The position numbers and the translations under genes are program-made. Below the pieces are notes generated by a model that was not told the DNA's origin, did no database searches, and saw nothing but the letters and a program-made list of their open reading frames with translations. From positions 248,001 through 312,000 of the forward strand of contig NZ_JBKBHX010000002.1 of the NCBI RefSeq assembly GCF_046299575.1: a DNA stretch of 64,000 nucleotides, written 5' to 3'. Source of the stretch: Thermaurantimonas sp046299575 (GTDB lineage: Bacteria > Bacteroidota > Bacteroidia > Flavobacteriales > Schleiferiaceae). Below, piece after piece: positions 27,801-36,229 of the stretch (position 1 is the stretch's first letter; every line of letters begins with the position of its first letter).

Positions 27801-28078
27801 GTCATTGTTTAATGTGGCATTTTAAGCATTGAAAATAAGAGCTTTTTTGGGTTAAAGATACTTAACCTAAAGTTGTATAAACCTCTTCAGGATCTTACAG
27901 CTGAATTTGAAAAATTTGACTGAAGTTTTTTAAAAAACTTATTTGTGAAAAAAAACCTTTAGATGAAAAAATAGAATAAAAGCCTTACGTGCAATTGCTA
28001 GTTTAAGTTGACCTCCGTCATACATATTTTTGAGAGACTACATTTTTTTTGATTACAGTAACCCCCCTTAAAAAACAT
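27801..28078. other. AT-rich leader region before the DUF294 gene
   Basis: AT-rich sequence with no reading frame worth reporting. It must hold the promoter of the downstream gene; I see no convincing box. Confidence 0.4.
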
Positions 28079-29983
28079 ATGAGCACAAACCCCATTGCTG
28101 ATCGCATTTTTCAGTTTCTCAAAAAGCATCCCCCATACGACAAGCTTTCTGACGAAGAATTAGAAAAACTCTGTAAATCTTCTTCACTGATTTATTACTC
28201 TGAAGGTGATGTTGTTTTTAAAGCTGGCGAGTCAATTCAGCCTTATGTATTTGTGGTGTATAAAGGCCTGGTACACCTAAAATGGCCAAATAGCCGGGAG
28301 GTCTTTGACTCGGCAGAGCCGGGTGATACATTTGGCATACGGGCAGCATTTAGTGGAAATCCCTATGTACTCACTGCCGAAACAGCTAATGAAAGCCTCA
28401 TCCTGACGCTTGATTTGAGTTTCTTTCGTCATTTATTGAATTCGAATGCACCTTTTTCTTCCTTTTTTGCTTCAGGTCTGGCAAGCGGAACCATCCCTCA
28501 GAACCATCATTGGGATACTCTGCACAAAGGGAATACCGACACTGCTGAGGAAGACAGCACCTTAGATGAAATCCTCAGGAATCATCGCGTTCCGGTGGTT
28601 GGCCGTCCTGAAGACACTTTGCCATCCATAGCTCAGCTTATGATTGATAACAATGTGGGCAGTGTAGTAATCACCGATGACAAGCAGCGCCCTGAAGGCA
28701 TTGTGACGGATAAAGACATCCGCAAGGTAGTGGCTAAAAAGTTTGATCCCACTGCACTCAAGGTTTCTGATATTATGTCGCGCCCGGTCATCACCATCTC
28801 CAACAAACACCTATGGTCAGATGCTTATTTAAAAATGGCAGAGCACGGCATTCGACATTTAGTGCTGACGGCCGACGGTACTGACAAAACCTCAGTAATG
28901 GCTGTACTTTCAGAACACGACCTCCTGCGCCGTAACAGTGCACATATGCTCCCGGTGCTTAAAAAAATCAAGACAGCTCCGGACATCTCTACTTTAGCCA
29001 CCATTCGCCATGAAGCTGAAAAGCGCATCAGCAATTTACTCAACAACGATTTCCCGATTGAGAAGATAAGCATCTTAGCCAATCGGGTAAATGACCTTAC
29101 CGTGCAACGAGCTATTTCTTTAGCCATCAACGATCTCCTCGAAGATTTTGAATATCCCCTCACCGACAACTGGTGCTGGCTCGCACTTGGCAGTTATGGG
29201 CGTCAGGAGCAAATTATTCGCACCGATCAAGACAACGCACTGATTTTCACAGGAAGCGATCACTTTAGAAAGCTCTTTCTGAAACTAGCTAACAGAGTTA
29301 ATTCTTATCTGGCTGACTGCGGTTATGAAAAGTGCCCGGCAGAGGTAATGGCATCAAATCCCAGATGGTGCCTTACACTTGAAGAGTGGAAAAAGACTTT
29401 CTCACGCTGGATTCATGAACCCGATCCAAAAGCCGTAATGCATACCACTATTTTCTTTGACTTTAGACCAGTACATGGCAATGATTCCATAGCAAGCGAC
29501 CTTGCACAGCACATCGCTGCAGAGATCGATAGGGACAAAAAATTCCTCACCTACCTCGCTGCAAATGCCCTGGCCTCACCACCGGCTTTTAACTTTTTTA
29601 AATCACTTGCAGTTGAAGACTCAGGAGAGCACAAAGGAATGTTTGACTTAAAAGCCAGAGCTCTTGCTCCTTATGCCGATTTTGCCAGACTGCTGGCTAT
29701 TTATCACAGGATTTGGGGTGTTACTGAAACCGTATTACGCTATCAAGCCGTTGCAACTCTTGAGCCTCACTACACTGATTTATTGCGCGATGCCGCCAAA
29801 GCATATCAATGGCTAACTAAAATACGCGTGAAAAATGCCTTGGCCAGCGGTGGGGGAGGGCGCTGGCTTCCGAAAGATTTCCTTTCGCCCCTCGAACGGC
29901 AAATTCTAAAAAAAGCTTTAATGCCCTTACAGGAGCTCAAATCAATTGCAGAAACCAGATTTCAAACCCACTTTGTGCAGTGA
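28079..29983 (+). CDS. cNMP-binding / CBS / DUF294 nucleotidyltransferase-like protein
   Basis: A 634-residue multidomain protein. In order: a cyclic-nucleotide-binding-like domain (about residues 15-125), two CBS domains (about 160-275), a DUF294 nucleotidyltransferase-like domain (about 300-430, with LALGSYGRQEQIIRTDQDNAL, the G-S then D-x-D type site), and a DUF294 C-terminal helical domain. The set resembles GlnD-type nucleotidyltransferases and is presumed to signal nucleotide or nitrogen status; substrate is unknown. I start at ATG 28079 (MSTNPIADR); a TTG at 28049 adds ten residues. Its stop overlaps the next ATG (TGATG), so the exonuclease is coupled to it. Confidence 0.9.
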   Translation: MSTNPIADRIFQFLKKHPPYDKLSDEELEKLCKSSSLIYYSEGDVVFKAGESIQPYVFVVYKGLVHLKWPNSREVFDSAEPGDTFGIRAAFSGNPYVLTAETANESLILTLDLSFFRHLLNSNAPFSSFFASGLASGTIPQNHHWDTLHKGNTDTAEEDSTLDEILRNHRVPVVGRPEDTLPSIAQLMIDNNVGSVVITDDKQRPEGIVTDKDIRKVVAKKFDPTALKVSDIMSRPVITISNKHLWSDAYLKMAEHGIRHLVLTADGTDKTSVMAVLSEHDLLRRNSAHMLPVLKKIKTAPDISTLATIRHEAEKRISNLLNNDFPIEKISILANRVNDLTVQRAISLAINDLLEDFEYPLTDNWCWLALGSYGRQEQIIRTDQDNALIFTGSDHFRKLFLKLANRVNSYLADCGYEKCPAEVMASNPRWCLTLEEWKKTFSRWIHEPDPKAVMHTTIFFDFRPVHGNDSIASDLAQHIAAEIDRDKKFLTYLAANALASPPAFNFFKSLAVEDSGEHKGMFDLKARALAPYADFARLLAIYHRIWGVTETVLRYQAVATLEPHYTDLLRDAAKAYQWLTKIRVKNALASGGGGRWLPKDFLSPLERQILKKALMPLQELKSIAETRFQTHFVQ

Positions 29984-30615
29984 TGTTGAAAATACTTTCA
30001 AAATTTTTTAACCTATATCTCAAAAAGTCTTCAATTGATCCTGTTGAATTTCTGACTGAATCTTTTTGGTGTTTTGATTTAGAAACTACCGGATTAAACG
30101 CACACAAAGATTATATTGTAGAGGCAGCCTTCATTCCGATAAACAGAAATAAAATTTGCATAAGCAAGGCAAGATATTACAAAATTCATGCACCAGCTTA
30201 CAGCGCCGATGCTGCACAAGTTCATGGCTTATTAAGATCTGAAGGAAATCAATCTGAGTCCGATTCACTTAAAGAAATTTCAGACTTTACCAAAAATCAA
30301 TGGCTTGTAGGGCATCACATCGCCTTTGATTACAAAATATTACACAATCGATGTCAAACATACGCCATCGATTTTTCACCTAAAGGATTAATTGACACAC
30401 AACTCCTGGCCATAAAGGCACATACAGGCTCTACACACTATAGCGAATTGAATGCTGAAAAATATACGCTGCACGCGTTGTGTAAGCAATTTGACGTTCA
30501 CCTGGAGGATGCTCATACAGCAGCAGGCGATGCACTGGCTACAGCTATTCTCTTTATTAAACTTCTAAAACTGTATGAAAGAAAAAAAATGCTTTTGCCT
30601 GTGATAATGAAGTAA
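29983..30615 (+). CDS. DnaQ-type 3'-5' exonuclease
   Basis: A 210-residue DEDDh exonuclease. ExoI is FDLETTGLN (about residues 31-39), ExoII is HHIAFDYKIL and ExoIII is EDAHTAAGDALAT, which gives Asp, Glu, Asp and His-Asp. It resembles the epsilon subunit of DNA polymerase III, but the coupling to a cNMP/CBS/DUF294 gene is the arrangement of a separate group with unknown role. The ATG at 29983 overlaps the upstream TGA by one base; a GTG at 29980 is possible. Confidence 0.9.
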   Translation: MLKILSKFFNLYLKKSSIDPVEFLTESFWCFDLETTGLNAHKDYIVEAAFIPINRNKICISKARYYKIHAPAYSADAAQVHGLLRSEGNQSESDSLKEISDFTKNQWLVGHHIAFDYKILHNRCQTYAIDFSPKGLIDTQLLAIKAHTGSTHYSELNAEKYTLHALCKQFDVHLEDAHTAAGDALATAILFIKLLKLYERKKMLLPVIMK

Positions 30616-30628
30616 AGTCTTTAAAAGT

Positions 30629-31627
30629 TTATTTCAAGACAAAAACCCCGATTAGGCCTTTGCCAGTTTCGCGTATTTGGGCATATTCGAGCAAGTCGAT
30701 GATTGCTCTGCTTGCTTCCTGCTTTCGCAGCTTATTGGCCATGATTTTTGGAATATCAGCTGTGGTATATTCACCAATAGGAATAGGTAGAAAATGGTAT
30801 TCTCCTTCCGGTAAAACGGAATTATTCAATCCCTGAAAAGAGACTTTTTGCTCCAGAGGAAAACCAACGTGAGCCTCAATGGAATTTTCGGATTGTGAAT
30901 TTATGTAAATCACTAAATTTCCAAAAGGTTTGATACCTTTTGTATTTAGCTTTTCTTCAATATCACCACTGACTTTCAAAGCGTCCTCAAGCATTTTATC
31001 AAAAGAGGTATTGACCACTTTATAAACAAAAAAACGCGGTTGAAAGTTAACGTCTTGCAGATAAATGTTTCTGTAGGGATTTTTTTCGGCATATTGCTGT
31101 TCGGCAAGTTGTTTCAGCCGATTCAGTCCGTCTTCGTAATCCCTTCCAATGGCTTCCTCGAAATTTGAAAAAAGCAGCATCAGATTAAAGGGACGTGGGA
31201 TTTTTCCAGTAAAGCCCCAGGTGACAGTCACTACATCTTCAAAACGGGTATCGATGGCTAGCCATGTTTGGTTTTTTGATTCAAAAGGTTTTGAAAAGCG
31301 CACTTCAATGTCTATCCGATCCGGGCGAATGCTTAAAATTTCCTGTTCGCCTTCGCCTACCTGGTCATTTCCTTTCCAGCGATGGATCGAACCGGGTGCA
31401 CCGTCGGTACCCTCGTACGTCTCTTTCATATTTGGGTCGCGGTCGTGCCAAGGCGACCACTTGCGCATTTCTTTGAGATTCGATATCAACGGAAATACGG
31501 TCTCGTAATCGGCATTGATCTCAGCAGTGCGTTCGACTGTATACTCCGACTTTAGGGTAAAGGAAATACCGTAGATCAATACAATTACTGCAATTATAAA
31601 GTATAGTATAAAGCGTGCGATTTTCAC
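30629..31627 (-). CDS. SRPBCC protein with GyrI-like effector-binding domain
   Basis: A 332-residue protein. One N-terminal membrane segment (about residues 4-24) is followed by an SRPBCC/START-like domain (about 28-170, with MRKWSPWHDRDPNMKETYEGTDGAPGS) and a GyrI-like small-molecule binding domain (about 185-330). This fused layout is frequent in Bacteroidota and has no assigned ligand. It lies 79 bases downstream of csm5 on the same strand but has its own likely -7 box. Confidence 0.85.
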   Translation of the reverse strand: MKIARFILYFIIAVIVLIYGISFTLKSEYTVERTAEINADYETVFPLISNLKEMRKWSPWHDRDPNMKETYEGTDGAPGSIHRWKGNDQVGEGEQEILSIRPDRIDIEVRFSKPFESKNQTWLAIDTRFEDVVTVTWGFTGKIPRPFNLMLLFSNFEEAIGRDYEDGLNRLKQLAEQQYAEKNPYRNIYLQDVNFQPRFFVYKVVNTSFDKMLEDALKVSGDIEEKLNTKGIKPFGNLVIYINSQSENSIEAHVGFPLEQKVSFQGLNNSVLPEGEYHFLPIPIGEYTTADIPKIMANKLRKQEASRAIIDLLEYAQIRETGKGLIGVFVLK

Positions 31628-31653
31628 GGTCTTTGTATTTTTCTCTAACCCGC

Positions 31654-31661
31654 CAAAATTA
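31654..31661 (-). promoter_or_regulatory. candidate -7 element of the SRPBCC gene
   Basis: On the minus strand TAATTTTG fits TAnnTTTG and is followed by GCGGG, 26 bases before the ATG. It suggests that this gene is not dependent on the csm operon. Confidence 0.4.
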
Positions 31662-31706
31662 TTACCGGGGTGAAAAAAGAGGTTTATTCAAAAAGGTAAT
31701 TTTAAT

Positions 31707-33209
31707 TTAAACCTCTCCTACGTATGACACTTCCATCACCCGGCCATACTGTAGTCTGGTGACTTTTACTCTATACAATTTTCCTGGCTCTGCACTGGCA
31801 TAGCCATTCATATCGGCCTCTACAGTTTTTGGCTCTTGCAGAAACACTTTAACGCGAGACCTTCTGCCAGTAGGTGGACTGATACATTCGGCTAGTAATT
31901 CGGTGTTTTGCTTTATTTCTTTGCCCGTAAAGTATGGATTTATAGGTGTTGTTGGTGCAGAATCAGCTTCAGGCCTAAGTTCAATTTCAGATTCAAGCTC
32001 AGATTTAGGTTTAATTTCTTCTATTATTATGCCTTCAAATGCTTTTTTAAGTTGATTATCTAAGGCTCTGTAGTAATCTGATTTTTCAATAGGTGTTAAT
32101 TTAATGTAACCCAAAGGCTTACCATCAGCCGTAATTCTTCTGGATTTTGGAAAGGGGAGTGAGTCATCTTCAGATTTACTTTTTGTGTTCTTTCTGACAT
32201 AAAGTGCCAGTTCTTGTAAATCTGATTTAGACAGCAAATCCTCTTGCCAACCTCCGGTCATGTTTAAATAACCTGTTTGACCAGAAATTCTTAAAATGTA
32301 GGATTTATCATCATGGAAAGATTCTTCGATTTTTTCAATACATTTTTGATTATAGATATTTGATTCATTAAAAAATAAATTATGTTCAAAATCAAAAAGT
32401 CTTTTTGTTTGTTTTTTTGAGGTATGTAACAACGATGATAATTCCTCGTTAATATTTCGGTTTATATTATTTTTTTCTTTATTTTTATTAAACAAATTTT
32501 CATTCCATTTCATTTGAATGTAAAAATCAACACCTTCTGGTATACACTCCAGATAGGTTCGTAGATCTTCTCGCATTATGTATTGACTGTTGTCTAAAAC
32601 GATTGAAAGAGTTTTTATGATAGACGACCTGTCTGTAAATCCGTCAGAAATTAATAAGAATCTGAAAAAATCGTAAATAGCATGATTGTTATTATTTTTA
32701 AAAATACTATTATTGTATTGACGGTCTGAATACTCTGAATCTTTGTTACTTGAAAATTCATTTAGTGATATTGCCCCCTTTGAGTACTTTGATAATAAAT
32801 AATTAGAAAAAAATGCTGTTCGAATGGCTCCTTTAATGGAGCTACCTGGTATTAGTAGAAGTCCATTACCTGATCGTGTGTGTTTTTTTATTTCTTCATC
32901 TAATACTCTTTCATCAGTTGGAATTAATGTTTCGCTTATATCTTCTGGTTTAAAATTAGGCTTTTTTTGATTAAGCAAATTTCTAAGAGTTCTTGCTTTT
33001 TGTTCTCTCGATTCAATGTTCATTAAGGCATTCGACCATTGCTCTATAAATCGCTTATCTAAATTAAACTTTTGAAAAAATATTTCTGGCTCAAGAATGG
33101 CAACGATTTTTCTGTCAGGAAAATGCACATAATCAGCGCCCGGTATCAAAGATATTCCGCTGCCAATAAACAATGGACTAAGAGTAGTAACCTTAAAATA
33201 TTGAATCAT
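31707..33209 (-). CDS. csm5: type III-A CRISPR RAMP protein Csm5
   Basis: A 500-residue RAMP-superfamily protein at the end of the csm operon. It begins with YFKVTTLSPLFIGSG (first RAMP strand) and has IPGSSIKGAIRTAFF (about residues 125-139), the typical Csm5 loop. A low-complexity acidic stretch (about 405-425, many Glu and Ser) precedes a C-terminal basic tail. Csm5 caps the 3' end of the crRNA in the Csm complex. It is longer than many Csm5 (350-420). The ATG overlaps the csm4 stop (ATGA). Confidence 0.9.
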   Translation of the reverse strand: MIQYFKVTTLSPLFIGSGISLIPGADYVHFPDRKIVAILEPEIFFQKFNLDKRFIEQWSNALMNIESREQKARTLRNLLNQKKPNFKPEDISETLIPTDERVLDEEIKKHTRSGNGLLLIPGSSIKGAIRTAFFSNYLLSKYSKGAISLNEFSSNKDSEYSDRQYNNSIFKNNNNHAIYDFFRFLLISDGFTDRSSIIKTLSIVLDNSQYIMREDLRTYLECIPEGVDFYIQMKWNENLFNKNKEKNNINRNINEELSSLLHTSKKQTKRLFDFEHNLFFNESNIYNQKCIEKIEESFHDDKSYILRISGQTGYLNMTGGWQEDLLSKSDLQELALYVRKNTKSKSEDDSLPFPKSRRITADGKPLGYIKLTPIEKSDYYRALDNQLKKAFEGIIIEEIKPKSELESEIELRPEADSAPTTPINPYFTGKEIKQNTELLAECISPPTGRRSRVKVFLQEPKTVEADMNGYASAEPGKLYRVKVTRLQYGRVMEVSYVGEV

Positions 33210-34288
33210 ATACTTTCAAATTTAAAGTTGGCTGGAATGAAAATAGGTCGTCCATCTCTCCATACAGGATGCATGCGCTCAAATGCATCCCCAGGTAGCG
33301 CTTTTTGAAGGTCTTCAGTATCAGGCTTTAAGTCCACGCATTTTCCCTCCGGCTTTTCAGTCGTAGCCAAATAACTGCCCTCTTCCATCATGTAAACTGT
33401 GCGCTTTAATTTATTTCTTATCTCCTCAATGCCCGGGCTGCTGATGTAGCCTCCCCGGCGTGTGACTTGGTAAGCTGATTGCTCCAAATCGGCTTTCGTT
33501 AGCTCATCTCTTGTCGGGCAATATTTTCCGAAGGCAAGGTAGCCTGAAGCATTTTTTGGCAGGTGCAGTTCAATATCAACTATGTCTTTGCCTGGGTCAA
33601 ATTCAAACCACCCGCCACCTACGGATCGATCACTCCCAATGCCTTCATCAGCTAGTAAGCGCAAAGCAGGTACTATTTTCTCGTAAAGGGTTTTATCGTC
33701 ACCTTCATATAGAAAATACAACCCTACCTGCGGATGGAAATATCTACGTCTGAAATAGTATGGGTCACCTTGCTCGGTGTAGATAGGGCCTATGGAAACG
33801 CGCTCGTCATCAGTCTCATAGACTGGCTCCCCCTCGAAAGGGTAAGGATTCAGTTCGACAACCTTTGATGTAAGAAATTTGCCAAATAAGATTTGGTCGG
33901 TATCTGAAAGCTGTAGCTTTCCGGCTGAGAGAATTTTTTCAAAGTAATCTATATCTATCCATTGGATTTTTTTGGCTTTTTTTCGATGGGTAATGTCATC
34001 TGAATGCCCTACATGAATCACACCCGGGAAGATGGGCCTGGGGAAAAACTGAACGTAGGTATTTTGGCTTTGAATAAAATAGAAGGCTGATGAAAGTTTA
34101 AATGCATCCAGAAATTCCTTTACATCGGTTACCAGATCGAGCGATAAAGCGCAAGCAGAAAGGGCGCTTTTAATGGAATCGCTGCCCCATAGTTCTTGTA
34201 ATTCATCCTGCACATCGTTGATCACTCCAATGTGAAGCGGTCCGCGAATGTGCAAGTGAATAGCCTTATATGTTTTTGTTTCTGTCAT
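33206..34288 (-). CDS. csm4: type III-A CRISPR RAMP protein Csm4
   Basis: A 360-residue RAMP protein. The glycine-rich loop GIGSDRSVGGGWFEF (about residues 218-232) matches the Cas5-like Csm4 that grips the 5' tag of the crRNA and binds Csm1. The start MTETKTYKAIHLHIRGPLHIG is the first RAMP strand. Position between csm3 and csm5 supports the call. It overlaps csm5 by four bases. Confidence 0.9.
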   Translation of the reverse strand: MTETKTYKAIHLHIRGPLHIGVINDVQDELQELWGSDSIKSALSACALSLDLVTDVKEFLDAFKLSSAFYFIQSQNTYVQFFPRPIFPGVIHVGHSDDITHRKKAKKIQWIDIDYFEKILSAGKLQLSDTDQILFGKFLTSKVVELNPYPFEGEPVYETDDERVSIGPIYTEQGDPYYFRRRYFHPQVGLYFLYEGDDKTLYEKIVPALRLLADEGIGSDRSVGGGWFEFDPGKDIVDIELHLPKNASGYLAFGKYCPTRDELTKADLEQSAYQVTRRGGYISSPGIEEIRNKLKRTVYMMEEGSYLATTEKPEGKCVDLKPDTEDLQKALPGDAFERMHPVWRDGRPIFIPANFKFESI

Positions 34289-34327
34289 ACTGCGCTGAAC
34301 TCAGAAAATTTTTTTGATTGCGTTGAA

Positions 34328-35071
34328 TTAACTAATAGCCTGTGCCCTAAGCGACTCAGGAATTTCGACTTGAAAATCTTTTTCAGGATGTTGTTTTGGA
34401 TCTTTGTAATAGTCTGCACTGCGCTCTCTGATGGTGTCAATAGAAATTTTTACCCGACCGCTGCCGCGCGAGCCTTTGCCGCCCAGATAATCATCTTCCA
34501 ACAACAAAAGCCCGCTTAAAATGGTTTTTACGTACAATTGAGCATCATCTTCAACATCATTTGCCCTTCCATCAAAAACATTGATCACGATCTGAAGTGG
34601 AAATTCAGCACCGGCAGGGACGCGCTCTATTTGGCGAGGCATTGCAGCAGATGTGATTCGATCTATGACAACTTCCATTTTCGTTTCAGTATAGGGCATA
34701 TCTGTATTTTTAAATTTCTCGGGATCATCTAAAATTTCAGCATCCCTAAAAATCACACGGGAAGGTCTTGGATTATTAGTTTCGGCCTTTCCAAATAGTT
34801 TAGCTGAAATTTTACTTATATCAGAAGACGAAATCCATTTTACATTGCCCATATCTCTTCTCTCAATAGACCCATCTCTCAGATCAATAAGGCTTCTGAT
34901 TTTTCCTTTCAGTGAAGAGCCTGGAATGTAGGGCTTTCCACTAATTGGATTTCGAATCACGATATTATCCGGCGCACCTATAGAAAGAGGTGAAAATGTA
35001 CCACCTATTGTTAAACCACTTAAGGTTTTAATTTTTCCGGTGATGATAATTTTAGATTTTAACTTAAACAT
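34328..35071 (-). CDS. csm3: type III-A CRISPR RAMP protein Csm3
   Basis: A 247-residue RAMP protein of the Csm backbone. It has KTLSGLTIGG, then IGAPDNIVI, where D35 is in the place of the Asp that cuts target RNA every six bases, then YIPGSSLKGKIRSL. I start at ATG 35071 (MFKLKSKIIITGKI), 13 bases after the csm2 stop. A frame to 35128 would overlap csm2 and add unrelated residues. The catalytic Asp appears intact, so RNA cleavage by the complex is expected if the complex forms. Confidence 0.93.
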   Translation of the reverse strand: MFKLKSKIIITGKIKTLSGLTIGGTFSPLSIGAPDNIVIRNPISGKPYIPGSSLKGKIRSLIDLRDGSIERRDMGNVKWISSSDISKISAKLFGKAETNNPRPSRVIFRDAEILDDPEKFKNTDMPYTETKMEVVIDRITSAAMPRQIERVPAGAEFPLQIVINVFDGRANDVEDDAQLYVKTILSGLLLLEDDYLGGKGSRGSGRVKISIDTIRERSADYYKDPKQHPEKDFQVEIPESLRAQAIS

Positions 35072-35084
35072 ATGCCTAATTTTA

Positions 35085-35537
35085 TTATTTTCCACCATAA
35101 TATTTGTGATATGCCAATATGGCTTCAATAAGACTTATGAAGTTATTAAAGAATTTCTCATTGGTTAAATCTACCTCTCTAAATATATTCTTCAATGCAT
35201 TGTAGAATTTTTTTCCCCCATTGCTACTTGCTTCATTTGATTTTCTCGCGGAATTATAAGCAAGTTTTGGCCTTAGAAGCAGAATACTTTGTTTGTTTTT
35301 ATCTACTCCATTTAACTGTATTCTTTTCAATTCACCATAAAAATTTCTGAGTTGAGTTGTTGTTAGTTTTTCTTCTTTTGCTAAATGCTTTCCAAATTTC
35401 TCACAAAATTGATCTGATTCTTGATTCATACCATTTGTGATCCACTCCGTTTTAACAATAAAATTTTCTTGTGCAGAATTCCCGCCACCCTGGTTGTTAT
35501 TTCTTTGAAATAATTGATTATTGAAATTTGGTAACAT
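35085..35537 (-). CDS. csm2: type III-A CRISPR small subunit Csm2
   Basis: A 150-residue helical protein with a Gln/Asn-rich N-terminal 25 residues and the family helix FGKHLAKEEKLTTTQLRNFYGELKRIQ (split across about residues 49-75). Csm2 fills the second strand of the complex along the target RNA. Its place between csm1 and csm3 confirms the call. It starts two bases after the csm1 C-terminal frame ends. Confidence 0.88.
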   Translation of the reverse strand: MLPNFNNQLFQRNNNQGGGNSAQENFIVKTEWITNGMNQESDQFCEKFGKHLAKEEKLTTTQLRNFYGELKRIQLNGVDKNKQSILLLRPKLAYNSARKSNEASSNGGKKFYNALKNIFREVDLTNEKFFNNFISLIEAILAYHKYYGGK

Positions 35538-35539
35538 AT

Positions 35540-36229
35540 CTATTGGTTTTTAGTTTGACTTCTCCACTTAAATTCAGCTAATCGACAAGCCACAGCGGCC
35601 AGGTCGAGGAAGGTATTTCCACTGCCGGTAATTAATCTTTGTCCGGCAGGATTTATGGAATTGCCATTGATAAAAATTGAATAATTTCCGTAATTGATAT
35701 AGCTATCAGTAAATGCACTGGAAAGAAACGCTTTTAAAAACTCTTCCTGCTTTCTGTCGCGCTCGATCATGCGACCGATCGTGTAAGCCAGCAACCATCG
35801 CCAGCTTAAATTACCCGGTGTCATTTTTCTAAATTCATAAAAAGTCAATACTCTAGAAATGAATGATTTATTTAGTTCACCGTTATGGAGCTTTTTAAAA
35901 ATGGTATCAAAAAGATGTTTAACCAATGGCCATTCGGTATCCCAATTCAGGGCAAATCCAAATAGGGAAAGCGCATTTTTTTCTAAAGAAATTTCGCCAT
36001 TAGATATTTTGTGCGATTTTGCATTTTTCTCTTCACTTTCTGCCAATTTTGCAAATCGTTTGGCCGGAAATTTTCCTTTGACGAAAACCACACCTCCTGA
36101 TATGGATAAATTGGGATTATAGGCTGTATATTCTCTGAAATCCTGACGTATTTTTTCAGCAATGGCGAGAATAACATCCCACTTTCCAATTAAAAATAAA
36201 TCATCGCACCGGCGTATAAAATGTAACAA
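35540..36229 (-). CDS. csm1: Csm1/Cas10 C-terminal fragment (after frameshift)
   Basis: A 229-codon frame that continues the Cas10 of the upstream frame. It reads CDDLFLIGKWDVI at its start, the rest of a GGDD motif, then the remainder of the second Palm domain (ISGGVVFVKGKFPAKRFAKLAESE, a typical Cas10 segment) and the helical D4 domain. No ATG precedes the motif; a TTG at 36229 is the only start-like codon. It belongs to the same ancestral gene as the 647-residue frame, which it overlaps by 40 bases. It could be made separately only by reinitiation. Confidence 0.85.
   Translation of the reverse strand: MLHFIRRCDDLFLIGKWDVILAIAEKIRQDFREYTAYNPNLSISGGVVFVKGKFPAKRFAKLAESEEKNAKSHKISNGEISLEKNALSLFGFALNWDTEWPLVKHLFDTIFKKLHNGELNKSFISRVLTFYEFRKMTPGNLSWRWLLAYTIGRMIERDRKQEEFLKAFLSSAFTDSYINYGNYSIFINGNSINPAGQRLITGSGNTFLDLAAVACRLAEFKWRSQTKNQ

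Noticed and set aside
36190..36229. Programmed frameshift to make full-length Cas10
   Set aside because: No slippery heptamer, no homopolymer and no clear downstream stem at the junction; a plain deletion is simpler.
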